Source: Candidatus Melainabacteria bacterium
GTDB taxonomy: Bacteria > Cyanobacteriota > Vampirovibrionia > Obscuribacterales > Obscuribacteraceae
DNA: 64,000 nucleotides
Direction of reading: 5' to 3'
NCBI GenBank assembly: GCA_003963305.1
Contig: RXJR01000023.1
Location: 158,498-222,497, forward strand
A model generated the notes under the pieces. That model was given only the letters and a program-made list of their open reading frames with translations. It was not told the DNA's origin and did no database searches. Made by a program: the position numbers and the translations under genes. Shown here one piece after another: positions 42,731-50,791 of this stretch (the stretch's first letter is position 1; each line of letters opens with the position of its first letter).

Positions 42731-42944
42731 GGAACCGCGTGTATCTAAAGCGAAATTGAAAGCTTCCCAAAAGCATGAAGAAGAAAGCAGTTACTCCGAG
42801 TGCATGCTGGCGAAAGTAATTGCAAAATTGGCCGTTGGCGAACAGTACCATGACCCGGAAATCGATCAGGAAATTGCTCAGCCGCAACACAAGCAGAGTA
42901 AAGCGAAGAAGAAACGCGTGATCGTATTGCGGAACGCACGGTAG
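42729..42944 (+). CDS. Small basic hypothetical protein
   Basis: 71 aa from ATG 42729, with TTGGAG about 9 bp upstream. The sequence is polar and highly charged, Lys-rich at both ends (SKAKLKASQKHEEE; KQSKAKKKRVIVLRNAR), with a short helical centre. No family is recognised. Support comes from the ribosome binding site and the leader structure; it could still be a chance frame. A REP-like hairpin array starts right after the stop. Confidence 0.45.
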   Translation: MEPRVSKAKLKASQKHEEESSYSECMLAKVIAKLAVGEQYHDPEIDQEIAQPQHKQSKAKKKRVIVLRNAR

Positions 42945-42952
42945 GAGTGATT

Positions 42953-43050
42953 GGACGGGTGCGCTCCATTGCACCCGGGACGAGTGCGCTCCATGCACCC
43001 AAGACGGTGCGCTCCATTGCACCCGGGACGGTGCGCTCCATGCACCCGGA
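42953..43050. repeat. REP-like hairpin repeat array, copy 2 (about four units)
   Basis: Units of about 24 bp with the form GCACCCGGGACG(A/G)GTGCGCTCCAT. Inner stems vary (CCAAGACGG, CCGGGACGG), but GCAC/GTGC pairing is kept. The tail is GCTCC here, where the other two arrays have GTTCC, so each array has homogenised separately. Confidence 0.8.
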
Positions 43051-43069
43051 GTCGAATGTGCGGATGTAC

Positions 43070-43828
43070 TTACTCGTGAATATTTCTTCTGCGGTTCGTA
43101 ACCACGGCTGTCTGCATAAGACGAGAAGTGAGAAAACTGCCGGCGATGGCGCCAGCCCAAATGTTTGATCCCGTTAAAACAAGCGCAGCTACTCCGCCTG
43201 TCAGAGCTCCAGCAAGAATAGGAGTGTGGCAGAGAACGCTTTTGAATACAGAGGGATGACTGCTCCAAACACAGACGATCTGAGAGCAAATCTCAACTGA
43301 GGCAGGAGGAATGACCTGCTTCCAGAATAGCTGGCGGCGCGGCAGACTGATGGGATGAGGCATCGAAGCCAACGCCTCCGAGATCAATTGCGTACAATAG
43401 AATGCTTTACCATTCTTATCATCGAAGGTAATGTTGAAAGGCTTACCGAGTGCCTTTCGAACGAACGCCACAGCAGCGTCTCGGTCAGCCTGGTCAACAT
43501 ATTGAGGTCTATACACGGCTGCATCAGTTGTCTCCAGAAAATCGTTCAGGCTGATTTCAGCCACGTGTGACTTTCGCCCTGAGTCAATAACTACGCCATT
43601 TCCGACGTACATCGCAGAATGAATCCAGCTCGTTTTGAAAAAGATTCCAGCCATCAATTGGGAGCACGGGAAGGCGCTATTGCAATCAAGCAAGATGTCG
43701 CCTGACTCGACGATTTTCTTAACTTCTTCCCGTGCTTTTGCAGTCAATTGATAGCGGGGCGCGACGCTGACTTTCGCCTCAATCATCTTCAGCGCAAGCT
43801 TCCAAAGTAGATTCTTTCTTTTTCGCAT
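43070..43828 (-). CDS. YiiX-like permuted papain-fold amidase/peptidase
   Basis: 252 aa. The circularly permuted NlpC/P60 arrangement is visible: GDILLDCN at about 43, catalytic His in SWIHSAMYVGNG (about 69), and the nucleophile Cys in AFYCTQLISEAL (about 144), as in YiiX/YebB and poxvirus G6R relatives. The C-terminal 50 residues contain two hydrophobic segments (PILAGALTGGVAALVLTG and WAGAIAGSFL), suggesting membrane attachment. The family is thought to hydrolyse amide or ester bonds in lipids or peptides; the substrate is unknown. It lies 5 bp downstream of the USP at 43834 in the same direction. Confidence 0.82.
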   Translation of the reverse strand: MRKRKNLLWKLALKMIEAKVSVAPRYQLTAKAREEVKKIVESGDILLDCNSAFPCSQLMAGIFFKTSWIHSAMYVGNGVVIDSGRKSHVAEISLNDFLETTDAAVYRPQYVDQADRDAAVAFVRKALGKPFNITFDDKNGKAFYCTQLISEALASMPHPISLPRRQLFWKQVIPPASVEICSQIVCVWSSHPSVFKSVLCHTPILAGALTGGVAALVLTGSNIWAGAIAGSFLTSRLMQTAVVTNRRRNIHE

Positions 43829-43833
43829 TGCCT

Positions 43834-44793
43834 TCAGCGTGTGTGTGAAGCAACTATTTCCTGATCTTTCAAGAACTGTGACTCCTGAGTCAGCTCAGTG
43901 GAACTACTAGCCAAATTTTCCTCTGGATAAAACATAACGTTGGGCAACGTCCATGTCTTCAAGAATGAACTAGTTGGAATTCCCAAAACGGACAGACGCT
44001 TGTTACAAATCTTCTCTGTGGGCAAAACAAACAAATCTTCTTCAGCAGCCTCAATCTCAACCCCTGTTATTCCATTTGTCGAGAAGTGTTCATCAACCGC
44101 TCCGCCAACACCAATCAAATCGATCTCGATATTGGCTAATTCGGGATGAGAAGTTCGCAGATTCGGAAGCAGCTTAGCAGCCGGCTCTTCATTGCCACCG
44201 CTGGAGAGGCAAACAAGTTTCGGTTTCAGACCAAGTCGATTGGCAAGATTTAGCGATTCATCTATAAAGCGGAAATTCAGATGCTCTACAGATACGAGAA
44301 TCTTCAGATTAGCCCATTCCTTGCACTCGCCCTGCACCACAAGCAGTGGCTTGCTGCATAAAGTCGACAATTTTTCTGCTAATGAATAGCGGAATTGAGT
44401 CGTTGTGTCGGCATGGCTCTCGTCTAACACAAGAGGTCTGTGTCCCACGACCAGCAGGTCAAAATCACTGGCGCGACGGCAAAGTTCATCGAGTGGATCA
44501 CCATCAACGATAAGGCACTCGACAGCAGGGAAAACCGCTTCGAATTTTTCTGCCAGCTTCTTTCCTAAATCTCGCAACGACTGACATATCAATTCATACG
44601 CAGCGACATACATTCCACTGCCTACAAGCCCGGCACGCTCACAGCCGAACATCGCCCAGGTCTTTTTAATATCGACGACGTGTACTGCCACCAGTTTCGA
44701 CGCTGTCTTCTGAGCCAGATTCCGCGCCACCTGAGCGGCTTGATAAGATTGCTCCGAGCCGCTTAAAGCCAGCAATATGGATTTTGTATTCAT
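43834..44793 (-). CDS. Large USP-family protein with degenerate second domain
   Basis: 319 aa from ATG 44793, preceded by GGAGGA. Residues 1-150 are a USP domain starting MNTKSILLALSGSEQSYQAA, but the loop after DLLVVGHRP lacks the GxxG-x9-GS pattern. Residues 155-319 look like a second, eroded USP domain (LKILVSVEHLNFRFIDESLNLA) without a nucleotide motif; the end is acidic and polar. It may act as a scaffold and not as an ATP sensor. It is divergent from hsp20, with palindrome K between them. Confidence 0.8.
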   Translation of the reverse strand: MNTKSILLALSGSEQSYQAAQVARNLAQKTASKLVAVHVVDIKKTWAMFGCERAGLVGSGMYVAAYELICQSLRDLGKKLAEKFEAVFPAVECLIVDGDPLDELCRRASDFDLLVVGHRPLVLDESHADTTTQFRYSLAEKLSTLCSKPLLVVQGECKEWANLKILVSVEHLNFRFIDESLNLANRLGLKPKLVCLSSGGNEEPAAKLLPNLRTSHPELANIEIDLIGVGGAVDEHFSTNGITGVEIEAAEEDLFVLPTEKICNKRLSVLGIPTSSFLKTWTLPNVMFYPEENLASSSTELTQESQFLKDQEIVASHTR

Positions 44794-44901
44794 GACTGTT
44801 CCTCCAGTGCTATTGCTAGATTGGCAGCCCAGCACCAATTCTTCATCAATCAAGCGGATTATTTTCAGGCACTACTGCTGAGCTACGAATCATTCCGTAG
44901 G

Positions 44902-44917
44902 TCATTCGGGCGGATGA
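44902..44917. promoter_or_regulatory. Palindrome site K, TCATTC-GGGC-GGATGA
   Basis: 11 of 12 half-site bases match. It lies in the 293-bp divergent gap between the USP (109 bp) and hsp20 (170 bp). Apart from this site the gap holds no gene. Confidence 0.6.
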
Positions 44918-45086
44918 TACTCGGCACCGCGCTTGCGGAGTATCTTTTGAACATCCGGCGACAAGATCAATGCCGGAATCAAATAACTACCTGGACGAGA
45001 GGACGAAAGAGCGACTCTACAAGAGCATCTTCGTCAAACGGTAACACGGCAAAAACATGCACAAATCATGAAGAGAGGAGAACATT

Positions 45087-45596
45087 ATGTTCAATCTAAA
45101 ACCATGGAGTCACAAGCGCACGCCTGCTAGAGTCGAAGAAGACCATCCTGTTTATGCATTGCAGAAAGAAATGAACAAGGTTTTTGAGAACTTCTTCCGC
45201 TATCCAGGATTCGGCGATTTTGCCGATCTGGGATCACTAGACAAAGAGTTTCTGTCAGCAGAATTAGCTCCTCGAATCGACATGGTCGAAACAGAGAAAG
45301 AAGTTGTCATAAAAGTCGAACTTCCTGGCATGAACGAAAAAGACATCAATGTATCGGTGAACAACGAACTGCTCACAATCTCAGGCGAAAAGAAACAAGA
45401 GAAAGAGCAGTCGGAAAAAGGCTGGTATCGAATGGAGCGTCAGTACGGTTCGTTCTGCCGAAACATTCCGCTGCCATACGAAGTTGAAAGCGACAAAGTA
45501 GATGCCGTTTATAAAAACGGAATTCTTTCACTGAAATTGCCTAAATCGGCGGTGCAGCAGAAAGCCGCGAAGCGCATCGAAGTGAAGAGCGCTTAG
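45087..45596 (+). CDS. Small heat-shock protein, Hsp20/alpha-crystallin family
   Basis: 169 aa; AGAGGAGAAC precedes ATG 45087. The alpha-crystallin domain spans about residues 58-155: PRIDMVETEKEVVIKVELPGMNEKDINVSV-type strands, YGSFCRNIPLP and the conserved GILSLKLPK near the C-terminus. The N-terminal arm has EEDHPVYALQKEMNKVFENFF, usual for bacterial class A sHSPs. It is an ATP-independent holdase in the cytoplasm. HspX (Rv2031c), the dominant DosR-regulon protein, is the functional parallel. A large hairpin lies about 85 bp downstream. Confidence 0.95.
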   Translation: MFNLKPWSHKRTPARVEEDHPVYALQKEMNKVFENFFRYPGFGDFADLGSLDKEFLSAELAPRIDMVETEKEVVIKVELPGMNEKDINVSVNNELLTISGEKKQEKEQSEKGWYRMERQYGSFCRNIPLPYEVESDKVDAVYKNGILSLKLPKSAVQQKAAKRIEVKSA

Positions 45597-45680
45597 AACC
45601 TGAGTGCGCTGATTGAGCTTTTGTCGCTGACAGTCGGTGGCAATTGCCTGTGCACGCTCAATACAGCCCGTGATACAGCG

Positions 45681-45748
45681 GCGGCTGATCCACTGAACTG
45701 AACTGAATTGAGTAATTTACTCCAGCGGTTCATCAGTGAATCAGCCGC
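45681..45748. terminator. Long-stem hairpin downstream of hsp20
   Basis: GCGGCTGATCCACTGA (45681-45696) pairs with TCAGTGAATCAGCCGC (45733-45748) with one mismatch over 16 bp. The right arm overlaps the first unit of the 35-bp repeats. It probably ends the hsp20 transcript. Confidence 0.5.
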
Positions 45749-45839
45749 TTCAACGCGTCCGCGATGGATCAGTGGGCCAGAAGCTTCAACGCGCCACGAT
45801 GGGACAGTGGGCCAGCCGCTTCAACGCGCCACGATGTCA
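45734..45839. repeat. 35-36-bp tandem repeat, three copies
   Basis: Units begin CAGTG at 45734, 45770 and 45805 and share GCTTCAACGCG and CGATG. They are open in the frame of the following nuclease and would encode a spurious repetitive N-terminus if translation began upstream. Confidence 0.8.
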
Positions 45840-45847
45840 ACAACGAG

Positions 45848-47329
45848 ATGGTCGTACAATTAGAACTCAGGGAGTTCACTTTGTTATCTCAAAATTCGAC
45901 ATCAAAGAGTTCAGACGAAAACCGCAGTGTGCTAGAAGTGACCTTGCACGGAGCCGCGCAAGAAGTAACGGGCTCCTGTTATTTGCTTGAAACGGCGAAC
46001 GCCAGAGTTTTGATTGACTGCGGAATGTTCCAGGGGTCTGAACGACTCGAAAGAAAAAACAAACTTCCGCCTGAAATTCTGAACAAACCGCTCGACGCAG
46101 TGCTGCTAACTCACGGACATCTAGATCATTGCGGAAGACTGCCACTGCTTATCAGAGCAGGCTATACAGGTCCGATTTACGCCACGGAAGGAACCAGCGA
46201 AATTGCTGAGTTGGTTCTTCGCGACGCGGCTCGCATTGCAGAAGACGACGCCAGACGCGAAAATGAAAAACGCAAAAGAAATCGCCTGAAATTGATCAAA
46301 CCCTTGTTGCGCGATCATGATGTGACCGGCGTAGTTGCATTATTTGAAACAGTTGAATACGACAAAAATCTGGATGTAGCAGAAGGAATTTCAGCACGGT
46401 TTGTAGAAGCTGGACACATTCTTGGCTCATCATGCATCCAACTGAAGGTGCACGACAGGACAAACAAATCGAGAATCGTGATTTTTTCAGGCGATATTGG
46501 GCACTGGAATGATCCGATCGTAAAAGATCCTGCGCGAATTGAAAAAGCAGATCTCGTCTTCATGGAGTCAACATATGGAGATAGAACGCGTCCATCTTTA
46601 GACCAAACATTATCTGAGTTTGAATCTATTTTGAATTTGACAATTCAAAGAAACGGAAAGATTTTTATTCCGACATTTGCAGTCGGACGAGCGCAGGAGA
46701 TTCTCTACCATCTAGCCAGTTTAATGCGCACACAAAAGGTTCCGCAGGTGCCTGTTTACCTCGATAGCCCCATGGCGATCGACGCCACCAATTTGTACTC
46801 TCGCCACCGGAAAGATCTGGATGAGAGATATGAAAAAATGACATTGAACGAGCAGTTGGAGCGGGATCTCGCAACTTTCACAACGTGCGAGACCGCCGAA
46901 GAATCAAAAGCATTGAACTCTTTGGACGGACCTTGCATCATTCTGGCAGGTGCAGGCATGTGTGACGCCGGTCGCATTCTTCACCACTTGCAACACGGAT
47001 TAAACGACTCCGACAACACACTAATCGTGGTTGGATACCAGGCAAGAGGCTCCCTTGGACGCGAACTAATCGAAGGCGCAAAACAAGTCAAAATTCTCGG
47101 GGAAACTATCCACGTAAGGGCGACCGTTGCAAACCTGGAAGGATTTAGCGCTCACGCCGACCAGGCGGATCTGCTCAAATGGCTGCAACCCATGGTAGCA
47201 AGCAAACCGGCAATTGTATTGACTCATGGAGAAAGCCATTCCATCGATCAACTGGCATACGAAATCAAACGGAACTTCGATCTTGTTGTAAGCAAACCGA
47301 AAGCGAATGAAACAGTTAATCTTGAATAG
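45848..47329 (+). CDS. MBL-fold beta-CASP RNA-processing exonuclease
   Basis: 493 aa from ATG 45848. A TTG at 45881 with CAGGGAG 6 bp upstream is perhaps the better start, since the ATG has no site and the frame further upstream is repeat DNA. Metallo-beta-lactamase motifs: LLTHGHLDHCGRLP (HxHxDH), VEAGHILGSS, IFSGDIG; beta-CASP motifs: MESTYGDR, PTFAVGRAQEIL, then GFSAHADQ and LTHGESHS. This matches the CPSF73-like bacterial nucleases such as TTHA0252 and cyanobacterial relatives, which degrade or trim RNA with two zinc ions. It could remodel RNA under stress. It is followed after 57 bp by a cytochrome c. Confidence 0.9.
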   Translation: MVVQLELREFTLLSQNSTSKSSDENRSVLEVTLHGAAQEVTGSCYLLETANARVLIDCGMFQGSERLERKNKLPPEILNKPLDAVLLTHGHLDHCGRLPLLIRAGYTGPIYATEGTSEIAELVLRDAARIAEDDARRENEKRKRNRLKLIKPLLRDHDVTGVVALFETVEYDKNLDVAEGISARFVEAGHILGSSCIQLKVHDRTNKSRIVIFSGDIGHWNDPIVKDPARIEKADLVFMESTYGDRTRPSLDQTLSEFESILNLTIQRNGKIFIPTFAVGRAQEILYHLASLMRTQKVPQVPVYLDSPMAIDATNLYSRHRKDLDERYEKMTLNEQLERDLATFTTCETAEESKALNSLDGPCIILAGAGMCDAGRILHHLQHGLNDSDNTLIVVGYQARGSLGRELIEGAKQVKILGETIHVRATVANLEGFSAHADQADLLKWLQPMVASKPAIVLTHGESHSIDQLAYEIKRNFDLVVSKPKANETVNLE

Positions 47330-47386
47330 TGCAATGTTATAGAATGGAGTCGGTTTGCTGGGAGCATGAGAACAGAAGGGGCTGTC

Positions 47387-47821
47387 GTGAAAAGAATCAT
47401 CGCATTATTTCTACTGTGCCTGGCTGGTCAGCCAATGGTTATTCAGCCTTCGCTGGCATCTAAGTCGAAAGCGCCAAACAAATCAAACGCAAAGTCAAAT
47501 TCAAATGCAGCCAGAGGGAAGCAGTTGTATCTTTCTAATGGATGTATGGATTGTCATTCCATTGATGGCCGGGGCTGTACAGAAGGAGTCAGTCTTAGCA
47601 GTGTAGGCTTGCGTCGAGATGCAGAGTTTCTCAAGGAGCAACTATTAGATCCTGAAAAGCACGTAGAAAAAAACCGCAAAGCCTTCAACTCAGAACCAAA
47701 TATGATGACGAATCCTAATCTCACGCCCAAAGAGGTTGATTTGATTGTCGATTATCTGCAGACGCTAAAAAAGCCCATTCCCAAGAAGGGGCTAAAATCG
47801 AAGGACTACAACACGCTCTGA
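47387..47821 (+). CDS. Small exported c-type cytochrome
   Basis: 144 aa from GTG 47387, with AAGGGG 6 bp upstream; an ATG at 47366 would add seven non-signal residues. The signal peptide is VKRIIALFLLCLAGQPMVIQPSLAS. After a Lys/Asn/Ser-rich linker comes a single haem site CMDCHSIDG, with Met ligand in NMMTNPNLT. It shares GKQLYLSNGCMDCHS with cytochrome 23245. A periplasmic electron carrier with no adjacent reductase. Confidence 0.88.
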   Translation: MKRIIALFLLCLAGQPMVIQPSLASKSKAPNKSNAKSNSNAARGKQLYLSNGCMDCHSIDGRGCTEGVSLSSVGLRRDAEFLKEQLLDPEKHVEKNRKAFNSEPNMMTNPNLTPKEVDLIVDYLQTLKKPIPKKGLKSKDYNTL

Positions 47822-47885
47822 AATCTCTAGCGATTTGAACATCTCAATTAATGTCGCGCCTTCAGAACTTTGAATCACGCCACTC

Positions 47886-48287
47886 TCAGCAGCTCGATGA
47901 ATCTCGATCCTTCAGCATGTTTACTGTCTCGTTCAAAACTCGATGAAATTCATCTACCACTGCTTCAAATTCGCACACCTCATCATCGACGCCAAATCGA
48001 AACCAGAGCTCAGTTCCCGAAGCTGTAGTTGCGCACTGAGCTATCAATGCAATTGAACACGTTTCCAACCCTGAAAGAGTCGGCACGAAGGTCATCGCCA
48101 GTTGGTTCCCCTGGCTGCGAGCGAACTGCCTGAGGAGTAACATTTGAAAAGTGTGAGTTCTTAGCGCCTCTTCCAGCATTGTGAGTACATCTGATGCGCT
48201 CAGTGATTTGAAACTATAAAATTCAGGAATATCTGTCGCGTCAAGCCACTTACAGATGCGCAAACACCTCTTACACCGTTCTTCCAT
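47886..48287 (-). CDS. Hypothetical protein, N-terminal Cys pair
   Basis: 133 aa; AGGGTGG lies just upstream of ATG 48287. The N-terminus MEERCKRCLRICKWLD has three Cys that could bind a metal. The centre is helical (SASDVLTMLEEALRTHTFQMLLLRQFA) and followed by mixed strands. No family is recognised. Palindrome O lies 58 bp upstream, a good promoter distance, which suggests membership in the regulated set. Confidence 0.55.
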   Translation of the reverse strand: MEERCKRCLRICKWLDATDIPEFYSFKSLSASDVLTMLEEALRTHTFQMLLLRQFARSQGNQLAMTFVPTLSGLETCSIALIAQCATTASGTELWFRFGVDDEVCEFEAVVDEFHRVLNETVNMLKDRDSSSC

Positions 48288-48344
48288 CGAGCCACCCTGT
48301 ATCAGCGCACATTCTCAGAATAAAACATGCGAAGCCGCTGGCAA

Positions 48345-48360
48345 TCAACCAGCAGGATGA
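48345..48360. promoter_or_regulatory. Palindrome site O, TCAACC-AGCA-GGATGA
   Basis: 11 of 12 half-site bases match. It is 58 bp upstream of the hypothetical gene on the minus strand and beyond the 3' end of cytochrome 48393. Confidence 0.5.
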
Positions 48361-48392
48361 TTGACTGAACTTACTTCAGTTATTGACCGAAT

Positions 48393-48731
48393 CTACTTCA
48401 GCTTCCGAACATAGTTATAGAGCGCCTTCAAATCAGCTTCACTTTTGACGATGGTCTTCCAGGGCGGCATTTGCGCGTGCTGCGCTGCCAAAAACTTTTT
48501 GAAGACGGCTTCAGAGGTGATTTTATCCGAGTTGACTATTTTCTTGTCCGGATTAATCATGTTGCCGCCTGTCTGGTGGCACGGCTCGCAGCTCGCCATG
48601 TACAGATATGCACCGCGGTCGGAATTTTTCTTAGACTGGCTCTTCTTATTTGCCGCCGGCGACACAAGCGGAAAAACAACAAGCATCAACGCAACCAGCG
48701 AAAGCATCTTCAACGAACTAGTCTGTTTCAT
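48393..48731 (-). CDS. Small exported c-type cytochrome
   Basis: 112 aa. Signal peptide about residues 1-27 (LVSPAAN). One haem site CEPCHQTGG, with Met in HAQMPPWK as likely axial ligand: a minimal class I cytochrome. It lies 25 bp downstream of the USP at 48756, same strand, mirroring the cytochrome-USP pairing at 23245-24247. Electron partner unknown. Confidence 0.88.
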   Translation of the reverse strand: MKQTSSLKMLSLVALMLVVFPLVSPAANKKSQSKKNSDRGAYLYMASCEPCHQTGGNMINPDKKIVNSDKITSEAVFKKFLAAQHAQMPPWKTIVKSEADLKALYNYVRKLK

Positions 48732-48755
48732 TCAATACCTGTTTTGCAACCGATG

Positions 48756-49262
48756 CTACGACGCCTGTGAATCACAATAGCCGTAACGAGCCCGCGAATT
48801 TTCCTTATCTGAGTGCGTCGACAACTCTTTGATCTTCTCTGATGGAACACGAACGATGATAACAGTTGACCTCGTTTTTCCCAATACGGACAGCGCAACA
48901 CTACCCAGCCGAGTTTGGTGGGGGTCATGATGGCTATGCGAACCTAGAACAATCAAATCAGCTGGCCATTGGGCGGCTTCCTCCAGAATTTCATTCTGAG
49001 GATCACCACGCTTTACAACACAGGATACCGTGACGCTCGGCAATAAAGCGTTGATTTTCTTCGACATCTCATTAAGAAGCCTCATTGCCGCAACGTGCGC
49101 TGTTTGCTCCCAGAGGGCTTCCGGATAAACATCGTCGGCTAAAGGCTCTACCACATGGCAAAGTCTGAAGTGCGTTTTCGCGGTCCAGCGATGATTAACT
49201 AGAAAATCCGTCATCACCTTGGCGTAAGCTGAACCATCTACTGGAACCAATATGTTCGTCAC
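48756..49262 (-). CDS. Universal stress protein
   Basis: 168 aa from GTG 49262 (frame opens at 49286). It starts with NILVPVDGSAYAKVMTDFLV. The motif GSHS-HHDPHQTRL-GSVALSV has Ser for the second Gly, and the C-terminal signature is RSTVIIVRVP, one of the few here without the Cys. A 20-residue polar tail follows. It is co-oriented with the cytochrome downstream and 182 bp from the divergent TPR gene. Confidence 0.88.
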   Translation of the reverse strand: MTNILVPVDGSAYAKVMTDFLVNHRWTAKTHFRLCHVVEPLADDVYPEALWEQTAHVAAMRLLNEMSKKINALLPSVTVSCVVKRGDPQNEILEEAAQWPADLIVLGSHSHHDPHQTRLGSVALSVLGKTRSTVIIVRVPSEKIKELSTHSDKENSRARYGYCDSQAS

Positions 49263-49444
49263 AGCTCTATCCCCGCATGAAACCACACTTTGATGCTATC
49301 TGTATGCGAGGCTAAACGCCTCCATCTTGCGGAGGATCCTCCTCATCAGTAGAAAGCAGCCTGGCTGGACGCGGTCACTCTATTGAACGATGCCGACAGC
49401 ACCGGCCTGAACCTAAAATGATCTTGCCGCTCAGGTGAATGCTC

Positions 49445-50203
49445 ATGTCAAATTTACTCCTCAATTTCTTAACCTCGCTCTTGATCGTCTCCGGAGCACC
49501 GGCTATGCCGGAGCCAAACATCGATACGAACGGCGAAGTCTTGCGCGGCAGCGCTGAAGAAAAGCTAGAGTACATGTACAACCACTGCAAAACTTATGAC
49601 GACGTTCGTCGTTTAGCCAGAGGTTTCGAGCAACTCGCCAACAGTTACGACGCAGCCGGACGGTCGGTCAATGCTGAACTCGCCTACATCCTGGCGATAC
49701 GCTTCCTGGAAAGCGCGTTTACGAGCTCTGACCCGGATATCGGGTTAGCATACGAACAGCTGGCCGGACATTACGCTTCCCTTGGTGAACACGCCCTGGC
49801 CAGAAAGGCTAACGCGAAAGCGATTTCAAATCTGCGGCACAATCGCGCCAATTATCCTGTTGAACTCGCAGTTGCTCTGCATAACGAAGCATGGCTGGAT
49901 ATGCAAGAACATCGTTACGAGAGAGCGGAGAAATATCTTCGCGAAAGTCTGGCAATAACCAGAGAAAAACTCGGACCTTCTCACTTACTCGTGGGCATGC
50001 TGGACAATTCCCTCGGCGATTTGTACATCGAACGAAATGATTATGTTCGAGCCGAACCGTTTCTCAAAGAAGCTTTAGAGATAGTTCGCAAAAATCCCGG
50101 CAACGAAAAACTGCAACAGGTGATCAAAGAGAACTACATCAGCGTTCTCAAAGTCAATCACAAATACAGCGCAGCCAAAAAACTACAAGAAACTCCGCAC
50201 TAG
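49445..50203 (+). CDS. TPR protein, paralogue of 28616-29395
   Basis: 252 aa from ATG 49445 (AGGTGA 8 bp upstream; ATG 49439 is too close to it). The N-terminus LLLNFLTSLLIVSGAP is a probable signal or anchor. TPR units cover residues 40-240 (EQLANSYDAAGRSVNAELAYILAIRFLE, HYASLGEHALARKANAKAI, SLGDLYIERNDYVRAEPFLKEALEIV). Order and spacing match the other copy. Both genes stand next to USPs and near ArsR-like genes or zinc ribbons, so the block may have duplicated. It is convergent with the ArsR gene, 5 bp between stops. Confidence 0.82.
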   Translation: MSNLLLNFLTSLLIVSGAPAMPEPNIDTNGEVLRGSAEEKLEYMYNHCKTYDDVRRLARGFEQLANSYDAAGRSVNAELAYILAIRFLESAFTSSDPDIGLAYEQLAGHYASLGEHALARKANAKAISNLRHNRANYPVELAVALHNEAWLDMQEHRYERAEKYLRESLAITREKLGPSHLLVGMLDNSLGDLYIERNDYVRAEPFLKEALEIVRKNPGNEKLQQVIKENYISVLKVNHKYSAAKKLQETPH

Positions 50204-50208
50204 GATAC

Positions 50209-50577
50209 TCAAAGCTGCTTAAGCGCATTGTGTATATCTGTCAAATGATTCTGGAAAAGTTGTTTCGCGACATCTAAAAGTTCGAAGACAGTCGGATCAA
50301 CACATGAATAATAAATGTTGTTGCCCTGCTTGCGTGCGATCACCAGCTGTTTGCTTTTCAGAACAGCCAATTGTTGGGAGACGTTGGGCATTTCAACGTC
50401 GAGCCTGTCACGTATTTCAGAGACCGTTAGCTCTTCGGAGCGCAGTTCATCCAGAATTCTGATTCGTAGCGGATTAGCAAGAGCCTTGAAAAAATCCGCT
50501 TTGAACTGCACCAATTTCTCACGATGTTCGGCAGTCACACGTTCGACTTTTCCCGAGTTTTTCTTTTTCGTCGGCAT
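50209..50577 (-). CDS. ArsR/SmtB-family winged-helix regulator (copy 2)
   Basis: 122 aa. Very similar to the copy at 11427: FFKALANPLRIRILDELRS, SQQLAVLKSKQLVIARKQ and GNNIYYSC are nearly identical, with an added basic N-terminus (MPTKKKNSGKVERV). No metal-binding ELCVC motif; the single Cys of YYSC is shared by both copies. AGGTCAGG directly precedes the ATG. Its promoter region carries a 19-bp tandem repeat array, a possible operator cluster. Target genes unknown; the TPR gene and the USP pair are neighbours. Confidence 0.9.
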   Translation of the reverse strand: MPTKKKNSGKVERVTAEHREKLVQFKADFFKALANPLRIRILDELRSEELTVSEIRDRLDVEMPNVSQQLAVLKSKQLVIARKQGNNIYYSCVDPTVFELLDVAKQLFQNHLTDIHNALKQL

Positions 50578-50593
50578 CCTGACCTGTGAACGA

Positions 50594-50685
50594 GCGAGCT
50601 TTTATGCTTCCTGCAAGCTCTTATGTTTCCTGAGAGCTCTTATTTTTCCGGCGAGCTCTTCTGCTTCCTGCGAGTTCTGTAATCC
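50594..50685. repeat. 19-bp tandem repeat array upstream of arsR copy 2
   Basis: Four full copies and a partial fifth of GCGAGCTCTTATGCTTCCT-like units start at 50594, 50613, 50632, 50651 and 50670. Each contains an (A/G)AGCT core. The array begins 17 bp upstream of the arsR start codon. Confidence 0.8.
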
Positions 50686-50791
50686 CCCGCGTTCAGCAAT
50701 TCTAGCCTGTCCAGGCAGCAAAACTAAGAGTCTCGCCCTTTTCTGAAACGAATCTCATTCACATTCCCGAGTACAACCCGAGTAGACCAGC

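Noticed and set aside
42618..43289. 223-codon minus-strand frame across the repeat array
   Set aside because: It translates the REP-like hairpins and the amidase gene in the wrong frame; Ser/Cys-rich with no start signal.
45736..45990. 84-codon frame starting in the 35-bp repeats
   Set aside because: Overlaps the beta-CASP nuclease in another phase and consists mainly of repeat DNA.
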